Part shown: piece by piece, positions 12,111-22,525 of the stretch | Position numbering within the stretch: the stretch's first letter is position 1 | Layout of the letters: the number at the start of each line of letters is the position of its first letter | Assembly: GCA_003415625.1 (NCBI GenBank) | Contig: PYIU01000005.1 | Coordinates: 2,609,001 to 2,673,000 of the forward strand | From: Aquanectria penicillioides | Lineage: Eukaryota > Ascomycota > Sordariomycetes > Hypocreales > Nectriaceae | Direction: 5' to 3' | DNA length: 64,000 bases | Translations under genes and position numbers: made by a program | The notes under the pieces: model-generated | What the model was told of the DNA's origin: nothing | Seen by the model: only the letters and a program-made list of their open reading frames with translations | The model's database searches: none

Positions 12111-12680
12111 TCAAGCTGTGGCCTTCTTCTTCTTTGCTTTTGCCTTCTTTTTGCTTCGATCTCTTGGCTTCAACGCCGTCATTCCAATTTTGCACACATC
12201 TGCGTACCGCGCGTAAAAGCTCTCCAGATCGTGTGGTTGCACAACCGTAGATAACTTGATCTTACTGGATTGGCTCTTCTTAGACTGCCCATTTGATGCA
12301 CGAACGATGACCGGGAGTGGTTTTCCGGGGTGCATGTCCGGTAGAGTGTTCTCATCTGAGGGGTTGGGAATGTCTTGGCCATACGTGACTGAGGGCATAT
12401 TAGTATTGTCCACTTAACTTAAGAGAGAGAGAAAGGGCGAGAGAGCTATATCTCTGTTTCGGGGACTATCTCACGGCGTTTTTGAGTCAGGTAAATGGCT
12501 CCATGATGGCTCCCTTTGCGGTGATCAAAGAGCTCACCCAGCTTCGCGAAGAACTATGGTTGAGTGTCAACAAGCGTGGTCGATGAATGTGGTGGCGATG
12601 AGCACTCTCAAACCATGAAAAAGTCGAGGAGCAAAGAAATCAAAACTGACCTCATCATGGCTCATGTGATTAGCCGCCAT
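12111..12680 (-). CDS. SRP14: SRP14, signal recognition particle 14-kDa subunit
   Basis: Alu-domain subunit of the signal recognition particle, acting in elongation arrest during ER targeting. Three exons on the minus strand: 12651-12680 (MAANHMSHDE), 12475-12553 (FFAKLGELFDHRKGSHHGAI) and 12111-12388, with introns 12554-12650 and 12389-12474. The last intron has ACTAAT about 10 nt before CAG. The exons total 387 nt, 128 residues. The SRP9/14-fold hallmark KIKLSTVVQPHDLESFYARY is present, followed by LKPRDRSKKKAKAKKKK, the basic tail typical of SRP14. The first exon is only 30 nt. It is divergent from SGD1, 369 bp apart. Confidence 0.9.
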
Positions 12681-13049
12681 AGCACTTAGATGGTCCGCGG
12701 TAAACGGCAGCGGGACGGCAAGTTGCTGAGCCGCTTGAAAATGAGGTTGAGGTTGAGTTTCGGATTGTGCCCCGCCATGGACTGGTGCAGGCCATACAGT
12801 CCGTTGGAGAAGTGTGGCGCGGCTCGACTGTGGCGGGGCCTACCTACCCATGACAGCGCGGTGACGTACCTCCACATTTGGAAATTTTTTCTCTTCGTTC
12901 TTCGTTTGTTGACAATAAAGACTGATAATTGCCCCCCCCCCAATTATCCAGAACTCTTTTTCTGACTTGGTCAAATCCGGACAAATCGATATGATCTTAT
13001 AGATCTCAACCACTGTGATTCTTCGTTTGCTCACAGCTAGGAAACGGCA
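12681..13049. other. Divergent promoter region SRP14 / SGD1
   Basis: 369 bp shared by two divergent genes of the translation machinery. It contains a C10 run (12932-12941). No TATA or other defined element is convincing. Confidence 0.5.
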
Positions 13050-15683
13050 GTGCTGGGTGCCTCTTTTATAATGCCCACCTCCGTGCCAGAGCTGCAGCAG
13101 AAGCTCTTCAAGCGCATGGGCTTGGATGCACCAGAACCAAGCCACCCAGGGAATCAGAAACGTGGGGTACGCCCTAGTCATCAGCTCTCAAGAAAAGAGC
13201 AGCGGAAGGCCCAGAGGGTTAAAAAAAAGAGCCAGGTCTATTCAAAGACAACACTAGCTGAACGCAATAACTATTCCCACGGACAGCCAAGACCACACGG
13301 TGGCCGGGAATCCAACCAAAAAGCTGCCCTACCGCAACGCAAAGTCCTGGATCTTGTTGATGACAATGAAGAAGATGATGGCGATAGCGAAGATGGCAAT
13401 GAAGAGGATACCGATCATCTATCTTTGAGTGACACAGGCGATGACCTCGAAAAGGAGAGCGCAGAGTATGACGACGACACGACAGCTGAGCCTCAGGGAT
13501 TTTCGACTGAAACTAAAAGACTGTCTAAGACAACCCAAGAAAGACTCGCCCAAGACGACGCAAAAATCGAAGAATTCGAGAGAAAATTAGGAATTAAGAA
13601 AGGGAGGAAGTCCCTGCCTCAATCATTCAAAGATGACGGACTTGATGAACTCATGGGTGATGTGTTCGATAATCCCGAAGACGTCGACGATGATCATAAG
13701 AAAAGGAAATTCGAATACGACGATTGGCTTGCTTCTAAACGACAGAAGACCCAGCAATCAGCCTTGCATGCAAAACCTAGAGATAGAAGCAAGGGAGACA
13801 AATCCTTAGACGCCGGCCAAGACTCCGCATATCATGATGATGGTGATTTGGATATGCTAAGCGGAGATGAAGACGATGATATGGATGGATTTGATGACGA
13901 CTCATTTAAAGGGTTCGACTCGGACATCCTGGACAAAGAATCAACTAAACCACGGCAAAGAGAAAACCCTTATGTTGCACCGACTACAGGAGTTGAGGTT
14001 GCTAAATATATCCCCCCTTCACTTCGGACAGCATATGGAACAGAGGGGGAAATCAAGACCCAGCTACGGAAACAAGTCCAAGGCCTGATCAACCGCCTCA
14101 CAGATACTAACATCCTATCAATTGTGCAGTCAGTGGAGGAGCTCTACCAAAAGAATGCGCGTGGCGATGTCACTGATATTATTACTGACTCTATAATGTC
14201 GCAAATATGCAAACCTGAGAGCCTGCCAGATCAATTTTTTGTTCTTACGGGTGGATTTGCCGCTGCCATTTATCGTCTTATCGGATCCAGTTTTGGGTCT
14301 CATCTTATTCGAAGAGTGGTGACCGAATTTGGCAAGCACTATGACCAGACCAGCCGAGAGATTGATGAGCAATCTGCAATACAAAAGGAGGCGTCGAACC
14401 TCCTTACATTTATCTCTCAACTCTACGTTTTTGAAGTGGCTAGCAGCAAAATCATGTTCGATTACTTGGAGAAACTTCTGGGGGACCTCACTGAGACTAA
14501 TGTTGAACTTCTGCTTCGCATCTGCCGCATGGCAGGCCGTCTGCTTAGACGAGATGATCCGCAGGCCATCAAACATGTGGCTGGAGTGTTAAACGAGTCC
14601 GTTTCGAGAGCAGGATATTCCAATGTCTCGGCCCGCACCAAGTTCATGATCGAGACGATTACGGACCTGAAGAATAGCAAACCCAAGGCCAGGGGAATGG
14701 ACTCCGTGATAGTATCGGAGCACGTTCAACGCATGAAGAAGCGGTTGGGAGAACTGAAATCTCAAACTCGAAGACTGGATGGCCTCGCGCCCATGGGTGT
14801 AGGCTTGGCAGACATCGAAAGCGCCGACACTCGAGGGACATGGTGGCTGGTAGGCGCGAGTGTCCCCGCGAAGCCTGACGAGTCAAAAGAAGAACGAGAC
14901 GCCCCGAAGAGTAGACATGAAGAGATTTATGACTCGATGGATAACGAAGACATGGACATGGTCTTGCCAGATTACCCTAGAAAAGCTCGGGCTCAAGGCC
15001 TTAGTGGCACGGCACAGGTCGCCATCTTTACTGCGCTCATGTCAGCGGTAGACTTTGAACATGGCCATCGGCAATTCCTCAACCTCCGTCTCAAGAAAGA
15101 CGATCAGCTGGAGATTGCGAGAGTTTTAGTGCAATGCGTTGGTAGTGAGGCGGGATACAACTCGTATTACGCACTTGTTGGGAGACAGGCATGTTCAAAC
15201 AGCAAAATCAGGTTTGCACTACAAGACCGTCTCTGGAGGATCTTCAGAAGCCTAGGAGAGTCTTTATTTGGAGAGGGACCTGACGAGGACGAAACAGCCG
15301 ACGGAGAACGAATGAAAGATGAGAGGAGGATTGGCAATGTAGCGAGCTTCTACGGGTCCCTCATTGCGGATGGGGCGCTGGGTATTGCGATCCTGAAACC
15401 CCTAGAACTTCCGGAGGCGAACAAGTGGACCTCTATATTTGTCCAGCGGATGTTGATTGCGCTTCTCAGCGAATGTCGAAGCAAGGGGACCGTCGAGGAT
15501 GTCAAGGTGGAGAAAATATTTGGGCCGGCGAGAGACCTTCCCGGCCTTGCAGCCGGCATTCATTGGATGCTGAGAAAGAAGATTCGGAAGACGAAGTTGA
15601 TTGGGACCAAAGAACTCAGGAAACTGGAGCGAGTGAGAGAAAAGGCTCAGGCGGCTGTCCAGGCTATTGCACCGAAGGACTAA
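13050..15683 (+). CDS. SGD1: SGD1/NOM1-type nucleolar protein (MIF4G + MA3)
   Basis: Nucleolar protein of 40S ribosome biogenesis, homologous by architecture to yeast Sgd1 and human NOM1 (which recruits PP1). Single exon, 877 codons. The basic N-terminus (RKEQRKAQRVKKKSQ) is followed by acidic stretches around residues 107-160 and 270-300. A MIF4G domain runs from about 330 to 530, starting near EGEIKTQLRKQVQGLINRL. An MA3 domain runs from about 655 to 770 (AIFTALMSAVDFEHGHRQFL). A second in-frame ATG at 13071 (MPTSVPELQQKLFKRMG) may be the true start, since the seven residues before it look leader-like. The C-terminal tail is Lys/Arg-rich. Confidence 0.87.
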   Translation: MLGASFIMPTSVPELQQKLFKRMGLDAPEPSHPGNQKRGVRPSHQLSRKEQRKAQRVKKKSQVYSKTTLAERNNYSHGQPRPHGGRESNQKAALPQRKVLDLVDDNEEDDGDSEDGNEEDTDHLSLSDTGDDLEKESAEYDDDTTAEPQGFSTETKRLSKTTQERLAQDDAKIEEFERKLGIKKGRKSLPQSFKDDGLDELMGDVFDNPEDVDDDHKKRKFEYDDWLASKRQKTQQSALHAKPRDRSKGDKSLDAGQDSAYHDDGDLDMLSGDEDDDMDGFDDDSFKGFDSDILDKESTKPRQRENPYVAPTTGVEVAKYIPPSLRTAYGTEGEIKTQLRKQVQGLINRLTDTNILSIVQSVEELYQKNARGDVTDIITDSIMSQICKPESLPDQFFVLTGGFAAAIYRLIGSSFGSHLIRRVVTEFGKHYDQTSREIDEQSAIQKEASNLLTFISQLYVFEVASSKIMFDYLEKLLGDLTETNVELLLRICRMAGRLLRRDDPQAIKHVAGVLNESVSRAGYSNVSARTKFMIETITDLKNSKPKARGMDSVIVSEHVQRMKKRLGELKSQTRRLDGLAPMGVGLADIESADTRGTWWLVGASVPAKPDESKEERDAPKSRHEEIYDSMDNEDMDMVLPDYPRKARAQGLSGTAQVAIFTALMSAVDFEHGHRQFLNLRLKKDDQLEIARVLVQCVGSEAGYNSYYALVGRQACSNSKIRFALQDRLWRIFRSLGESLFGEGPDEDETADGERMKDERRIGNVASFYGSLIADGALGIAILKPLELPEANKWTSIFVQRMLIALLSECRSKGTVEDVKVEKIFGPARDLPGLAAGIHWMLRKKIRKTKLIGTKELRKLERVREKAQAAVQAIAPKD

Positions 15684-16905
15684 ATGTAACCAGGGAGACG
15701 AGGCTTGAGGCCAGACCCTGACAGTGACACTGATGCTAGATCGAGCATGGAGTGATGAGACGTATTTGCGGCGAAGGCAGGGAGAGCTTTCGGGGTAGAG
15801 ATCCGAACTGATTACCCAAGTGATGGATGGTATGCATGAGCTGCTGCAAAGTGCTTGCACATCGTGACAGCAGGTACGTAAGCTTTAGCTTATTTTAATT
15901 TGATGATTCTCCAATTGAGCAAGCATGTCGGCATAATGCACCGCCGAGGAACAGTGACGTCGATTTGCTTAGTGGGTCGGGTAGAGGCGGGTTTGTGCCC
16001 GTGGTTGGGAGGTTCATCGGGCATGTGGATGCTGAGGATTTGTTTGATACCTCATCTTGAGCTCTATGAGTGAGACGGAGATGGGTTGCTACGACCTGGT
16101 GATCCCTCACCATCTCATCAATTATTCATTCCCTTTTCGCTGTCACTGTAATATTTTATTATCTTGTCCCTTCTCTCCATATGTTTCCTATTGCTGATCA
16201 AGGAATGAGTGAGAGAAAATGAACAGAGGATGCTTCAGAAGCGCTTCAACAGAGGATCCTTTGCTGTTCATATTCTTTCGTTTTGCCATGCACACTAACG
16301 GCCTCGGCGTGCTTGAAGGGCGGATGTCAACGCCGAAGGGCTGGGACAGGCTCGGCCACATTCTTGCCATGTGTTTGTTGTTGTTGGGGGTCGGTATTTC
16401 GGGATAAAAGATGTGATTGGGAGTTAACTTTGCCCGAAATCCAAGGCATTAGCCGACTTGAGCCAAGGTCAGGGGGCCAACCTGGTCATAAGTGACCAAG
16501 AGGCAAAAAGAACGCACTGCCGTTGGATGGCCGGACATACATGTCCAAGGGCTACGGACTACTCGGTGTTGAATGAGGGACGCTACATGGGTCACTGGAC
16601 AGCGCTGAAAGGGAGCTTCGGAGGTGGTCGGTACGTACCTCTGCCCAGTGAGGCAGCCCCGGTTTTAGCCTCTCGGCTGCTTGGCCTTGGGGAAAAAAAA
16701 ATTACCTGATGGGCGGGCTCCCGTTGCCGAAGCTCCCTGTGTTCCGTGTGCGCGCGGCCTAAACAACGAGCTTTGCTAATCGCATCGAGCCTTCTCCCTC
16801 AACCTCGAATCCTCAACCTCTCGTCCACACGGCCTTCGTCTTCCCTCCCACCACCACCTCCATCCTCCCCGTTGTGTCCCTCCACACACGAATTCTATCC
16901 CCACC
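15684..16905. other. Intergenic region upstream of DLD
   Basis: The right-hand 150 bp is C/T-rich and includes CCACACACG and CCACC just before the DLD ATG, as in strongly expressed fungal genes. Nothing coding was recognised between the SGD1 stop and the DLD leader. Confidence 0.5.
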
Positions 16906-18749
16906 ATGCTTTCCAGTCGCTTAATATCCAAAGCCGCTCGCCCGGCCTTCCAAAAATCCTCGTATGTTGTATTCTGTCTCTCCGCTTGGCCCGTGGCCAC
17001 CCGCCGAGCTTGAAAGCTTGCTTCGCTGGCCTCCGCAAAAATGACTCGTTGGCTGACCTGCCCTTCTTCGCCTGTGTAGCCTTCCCGTTGTCGTTGCTTC
17101 CCCGTCCTTGTCGCGATGGAGCCGCGGATACTCTTCCGCTTCTGGTACGTGTATTCCCGAAGACGTGGCTTGGTTGGGGAAACCATCCAGCTTGTACTGA
17201 CCCGGATTCGCAGAGGAAAAGGACCTTGTCATTATCGGCGGTGGTGTGGCTGGCTACGTCGCTGCCATCAAGGCTGGCCAAGAAGGCATGAAGGTTCGTA
17301 ACTGTCTATTCCCCATATCTCAATCGCATGGATGAATTGGAGGATAACAAATGGTGCTGCCCCCTACAGGTCACTTGCATTGAAAAGCGTGGTACCCTCG
17401 GTGGTACCTGCCTCAACGTCGGTTGCATTCCCTCAAAATCCCTCCTCAACAACTCCCATCTCTACCACCAGATTCTCCACGACACCAAGAAGCGCGGTAT
17501 CGAAGTCGGCGATGTGAAACTCAATCTGGCCAACTTCATGAAGGCTAAGGACGATGCTGTCAACGGCCTCACCAAGGGTGTCGAGTTCCTCCTCAAGAAG
17601 AACGGTGTCGAGTATATCAAGGGTACTGGCTCGTTCGTCGACGAGAACGAGATTAAAGTTGCCCTCAACGATGGCGGTGAGACCAGCGTTCGTGGCAAGA
17701 ACATCCTCATCGCTACCGGTTCCGAGGCCACTCCCTTCCCGGGACTTGAGATCGACGAGAAGCGTGTCGTCACTAGCACCGGTGCCCTTTCCCTCCAAGA
17801 AATCCCCAAGAGCCTGACAGTTGTTGGTGGCGGCATTATTGGTCTTGAGATGGCCTCGGTCTGGTCTCGTCTCGGCGCCAAGGTCACCGTCGTCGAGTTT
17901 CTCGGCCAGATTGGCGGCCCCGGTATGGACTCGGAGATTTCCAAGACCACTCAGAAGCTCCTCAAGAAGCAGGGCATTGACTTCAAGCTCAACACCAAGG
18001 TCGTCAGTGGTGACACCTCTGGGGAGCTAGTGAAGCTTGAAGTCGATGCTGCTAAGGGCGGTAAGCCTGAGAGCGTAAGTGCCTCTAGTATAAATGCGCC
18101 ACGTTGGAGCAATCCGCTGACCCGTTTATAGATTGAGTCTGAGGTTGTCCTCGTTGCTATCGGCCGACGACCATACACTGGCGGTCTTGGCCTTGAGAAT
18201 ATTGGCATGGAACTCGACGACCGTGGCCGCGTTATTATCGACTCCGAGTACCGGACCAAGATCCCTCACATTCGCTGTGTTGGCGATGTTACCTTTGGCC
18301 CCATGCTTGCTCACAAAGCTGAGGAGGAGGCTGTTGCTGTTGTGGAGTATATCAAGAAAGGTTACGGTCACGTCAACTACGGCGTCATTCCCTCTGTCAT
18401 GTACACTTTCCCAGAGGTTGCTTGGGTTGGTCAGAGTGAGCAGGACCTCAAGGCCCAGAAGATCCCTTACCGCGTCGGCACTTTCCCTTTCAGCGCCAAC
18501 TCTCGCGCCAAGACCAATCTCGACACGGATGGTCTCGTCAAGATGATCGCTGATCCCGAAACTGACCGCCTTTTGGGCGTCCACATCGTCGGCCCCAATG
18601 CTGGTGAGATGATTGCTGAAGGTGCTCTGGCTTTGGAGTACGGTGCTTCCACCGAAGACATTGCCCGAACATGCCATGCCCATCCTACTCTGGCTGAGGC
18701 CTTTAAGGAGGCTGCTATGGCCACACACTCCAAGGCCATCCACTTCTAA
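16906..18749 (+). CDS. LPD1: Dihydrolipoamide dehydrogenase, mitochondrial (E3)
   Basis: FAD enzyme that reoxidises dihydrolipoyl groups of the pyruvate, 2-oxoglutarate and branched-chain dehydrogenase complexes and of glycine cleavage. Five exons: 16906-16961, 17080-17144, 17214-17293, 17370-18074 and 18132-18749, 1524 nt, 507 residues. A presequence ([18 protein letters not shown] to WSRGYSSAS) leads to the FAD-binding motif [13 protein letters not shown], the redox disulfide [13 protein letters not shown] (Cys81/Cys86), the NAD-binding GGGIIGLE, and the dimer-interface [10 protein letters not shown] with catalytic His486 and Glu491. All key residues are intact. The first three exons are short and the 5' introns are 118, 69 and 76 nt. 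Confidence 0.95.
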
Positions 18750-20369
18750 ACTGTTGGGAAGGCTGGGTTGATACATCGCTTGACGCCAGAGTTGAGGGGG
18801 ATATGGTGCTAGCCCATTGTCCTGAGTGCCTCCTCAGACGGTGAAGTAAGACTGACTCTGAGATTTCGAGGAGCACAAAATACGTCTCCCATCAATACTA
18901 GAAGTAGGCGAGGGGGGTTTCTGAACAAAAAGGACCGACGCGAAGCAGAAGCGAACCCAACTAAACAGGGTCTCAGGGTCGTGTAAACTAGTAATTATTT
19001 CTTTTTGTCGCAGCATGATGAATGGAAACTTGAAAAAAAAAAAACAACCCCCCCCCCCCAAAAAAAAAAAAACTAGATCCGTAACTCACCATGTGTTCAC
19101 ATATTAGGAAGCAAATGGGACAAATGTGTGCTTCAATTCACCTGTAAGAAGACGTGTAGAGCGATACCTGTGTGCAAGCCCACCTATTTGATTGCATCAA
19201 GCGTAGAATGCTCTATTTACTCGGCAAGCCGGAATCTCGATGTCTCTCTTGGGGACTCCAAGCCGGCGTGCCGTATCAATTTGTTTGTAGTTGTTGCGCC
19301 ATGGCTAGTGGGACAAGACGGCTTTACGGCATAGGATACATGCAAGAGCCGGGGGAGGACCGTTTGATGTGCAAGGTGATGATAGTGGGCGCGTTTGCAG
19401 GAGCCTGGGCTGGGCTCCTGGATCGCCGAATTCCCGGACGAAGGGCCTCCTCACGGGGTTCGTCTGCCAGATCAGACCACTTGCGTGGGAAAAGCCTGAC
19501 CCTCCTCCCGTCGATCTACACAGGGCCTACAGACACATTTACGCACTTATTTGGAGGGCGAGGTGGAGAACCAGGCACGGAAGTGGGGTTTTCTATCATT
19601 TGTCTACATTACAGTGGGTTGAGGGTTGTAGCAATTAGGATCTGCATGGCAGGCCCAGGTATCGTAGTTACGATCATCTGTAACGCTCGTATGCTCCAGG
19701 CAACATGATTGATTTGGCTCTCCTTGATATGACTGTATTGAAAATGTATCTACAGGTATTGGTTGGAAAAGGTCAGCTGTGGCATTGTGCCATGTTGAGC
19801 TCTAGCGAGATCATTTCTGATTGTCGTAGGTTAACGAAAGAAGTCGACAACGTGTGCGTAGTTGGTTAAAGCAGGCGCCCTGCCTTGGTACCTAGGTACT
19901 TTCAAAGCCTCCAAAGGCCCTTGCTACCTGGACAACGGTCCGGAATGATAGCTCAATGGCTGAGAGGCCGAGAAATACGAGTAGATTCTCCAGGCCGCGG
20001 GCGTGTTTTGAAGCATCCCCCCCACTCATCATCAGGCGCAACTCCCGCGCATCAAGCCTCCTCGGGATACGTGAGAGTTAGTGAGTGGTAGAAATGCCAG
20101 AAACAAAAATGGCTGCCCGCTGCTGATGCTGTGAGTTTACACATCCTATGTGCGCCATTGAAGTGAAGATGGTGTGAATTGATACGAATTCTCGCACTTT
20201 CCCATCCCTTGCTATCTGAGTCGTCTGCTCCTACGCGTGCTCCTTCGTTTATTTGCCGACCTCAAACATGCTGTTTTCTACCTCCCTGAATTATTATAGG
20301 ACTTTCTCAAGCCTGTTGTGCTTCTTCATTCCACCTCCACTATCCCACACGCGACACCTCGGCAAGCCA
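18750..20369. other. Intergenic region after DLD
   Basis: Contains runs of A, C and A near 19034-19072 (AAAAAAAAAAAA, CCCCCCCCCC). The section at 19855-19900 has a short A-box-like string (TAGTTGGTTAAAGCAGG) but no matching B box. No gene was recognised. Confidence 0.45.
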
Positions 20370-21900
20370 CCAGCTTTCCGGTACAGGCCCCCAACGTCCT
20401 CAAGAGGACATTGCCCCTGATGAGCCGCGATGATATTGCAGCCTCCATCGCCGAAGGTCGCAATCTCATCATTCTCCATGGGCAGATAATTAATATCGGT
20501 TAGTGGCTCAAGTATCTCCCCAGCGACGACGAGGCAATTTTTCACATGGTTAGGAAAGGATGCCTCCATTTATTGAAGCCGCTGCCAACGGCACCAATTA
20601 CCTAAAGGATGAATCGAGTTCCGCAACCTCCCATACGCCTTCACGAGTCTTCGACAACGTGCTGGTAAAATGAAAAAAAAAAAAAAAAAAAAAAAAAAAA
20701 CAGTGCTTGCGCCGGCTCTGCATCGTCGGTTTAGCTATGAGGAAACCATGGTTCTACCCAGCTATATTCGGCGACTCGCGAATATTACTCTCGACCTTGA
20801 AAAGTACCCGTCTCCTGACGAGGCAACTCAAGCTAAGATTGTCGTCAAATACCTCAAGCTGCGCTAAGGCATATATGATATAGGACTATGTATGTGCAAT
20901 TATTAGACGCATAGCGAAGATGCTCTCGATACCCCTCCCTCTTTGTGCTTATATATCAGTGCATCCATTTCAAATAGTACTCGTTTAGCCTATTCTTTCT
21001 CGGCCCAATCGTCTTTGTTATTCACGACGCTGACCACATAGGCCTCATCCATTCATTTTCATGTCGATGCTACCATTGGAATTATTATTGCTGACTTCAT
21101 TGGTGGCCTGTATGTGGATTGGTAGAAGCAGAACCATAACGTTCACCATTAATCCCCCGAGCATGATCCGGATATTGAAGACATATATACCCTTGTTCGT
21201 CGTTTCCCGTCGTCTTCTTGGTAGCCTCTGGTCACCATTCTAGGATTGGGTTATCTGACCTTCAACTTCGTAGCTAAGGTTTAGCTTCGGATCCAAACCT
21301 AAACTTACTACCCGTTCATTGCGCTTGCTCGATTCAACCTCTATTGCCTCTCGTGGGATTGTCTTACCGCTAGTCGTGGTTCTAAGAAGGGACCGGCGAC
21401 ATGATACCGATGTCTCAAGTTTACTAGCCATTTCTTCTCTTAGACCTAGTTTGCCTATGGCCCTATCTATACGTTGCTCCATGACAATTAGGCTCGGTTC
21501 GTATTCGCCATGATCAACCACATTCATTATATCATCTCCACTTCGTATTTACATCGTCTGATTCCATTTTGCCACGAGCACGATGGACATGGGCGTCCAG
21601 GAGTCCTTGCACAAAAGACCATAAAACGATCGTAGAGGCTGAGTACCCCAAATGAGCTGGACTTCTTCCACGGCAGCCTTCAACTTCAGGTTATCCAATA
21701 CTTATATCCCTGTGTTCTGGGGTGCAACCTGCGGAATACCCAGAAACTTGTCCATGAGTATTGTATTTGAGGCTAGTGTCCCATATGCCCTTCATGGCTT
21801 TGCCAATAGCGACGAACAAGTGATTGGCAAACTTGGGGAGGTTTGAAGTCAAGCGGATATTTTAGCCAAATGGCAGAAGTCTATTATCGACAACGGAATG
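20370..21900 (+). pseudogene. Decayed delta-8 sphingolipid desaturase (cytochrome b5 fusion)
   Basis: Successive short segments, in changing frames, match the order of a fungal delta-8 sphingolipid desaturase. At 20410-20570 a cytochrome b5-like start (MSRDDIAASIAEGR, then WLKYLPSDDEAIFHMV) has lost the HPGG haem motif. At 20790-20865 comes LEKYPSPDEATQAKIVVKYL. Around 21070-21190 are IIIADFIGGLYVDW, a stop, KQNHNVHH, another stop and SPEHDPDIED, keeping the second His box. At 21308-21380 is YYPFIALARFNLYCLSW, and near 21563 FHFATSTMDMGVQES. At 21655-21840 the third His box (QxxHH) is replaced by NFRLSNTY, then ALHGFANSDEQVIGKLGEV. Multiple stops, frame changes and a 28-nt A run (20673-20700) show it is dead. 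Family recognition is from remembered motif order, not a search. Confidence 0.8.
20673..20700 (+). repeat. Poly(A) tract, about 28 nt, inside the desaturase relic
   Basis: A pure A run breaks the desaturase pseudogene between its b5-like part and the linker. It could be a slipped homopolymer, an insertion scar or an assembly artefact. No target-site duplication is obvious. Confidence 0.75.
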
Positions 21901-22281
21901 GGTTCCGGCGCCTATAGCTAATCTGCGGGCTGTGGGGGAACAGTTGATCGTCTTATTTTGTGCATGCCCACTTGCTTGGGAAGCGTGGCTCAGACCCTGG
22001 TTGACGAGGGGTTCTACCTGCCTCACCACCTTCGGGGAACCATGGTCCCAACGCCTAGAATCCCAGAGGAAAGGTTCTTTGTGGGGTGGACATGGATGTT
22101 GTTTGTGAGGCTGAGGGGCGGAAATGAATCTCGGAGAAATATAAAAGGCGAGGATGGCATGGAGGACTGCACTCAATCATGGCTCGACCTAAACTCGACT
22201 TCATAAAACGCGTAACAAATCCAACCCACCCCTTATATTTCAGGCGCAAATAAAGACTCCTTCGACCCTTTGCATCTCGTC
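21901..22281. other. Intergenic spacer before the SMP-like gene
   Basis: Probable promoter of the small gene at 22282. TTATAT lies about 50 bp upstream of its ATG. No other feature is seen. Confidence 0.4.
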
Positions 22282-22525
22282 ATGACAACTGGTAAAATGG
22301 ACGATGTGGCAGCAGCCAGGATCCGAAAAGCAAGAGGAGCCAAAGTAGGATCACAAGGAGACAGAGTGGTGATGAGGGAGGTGGATTAGACTAACCTGCG
22401 CCTAGGATGATTTTGCCCGTCGCGCAGCTATTGCGGCCCAGGAAAACCGGGAGGTAGCGATGAATAGTGACATGAAGGGCAAGGGAAAGACCAGTAATCC
22501 TCCGGGGTGGCCAAGGCAATCATAA
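22282..22525 (+). CDS. Small SMP (seed maturation protein)-like protein, 60 residues
   Basis: Two exons, 22282-22344 and 22406-22525, around a 61-nt intron (donor GTAGGA, branch ACTAAC, acceptor CGCCTAG). They give 60 residues: MTTGKMDDVAAARIRKARGA, then DDFARRAAIAAQENREVA and a Lys/Gly/Pro tail. The spacing AAARI(x)nA.G followed by FARRAAIAAQ resembles the SMP motif (AAxRIQSA..G..FAARAQSA) found in LEA-type plant proteins and in small fungal proteins. Such proteins are thought to be linked to desiccation or stress; any role here is inference. Each exon alone is too short to be noticed, so this gene is easily missed. The textbook branch point and clean phase-0 junction are the main support. 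Confidence 0.6.

Noticed and set aside
16746..17291. 181-codon + strand frame overlapping the 5' part of DLD
   Set aside because: It runs through DLD exons and introns out of frame; the DLD model with presequence and FAD motif explains the region.
19855..19900. tRNA A-box-like TAGTTGGTTAAAGC
   Set aside because: No B box or cloverleaf follows within tRNA distance.
20318..20503. Short + strand frame read as an independent small gene
   Set aside because: It is the b5-like beginning of the desaturase relic; the following segments continue the same family order in other frames.
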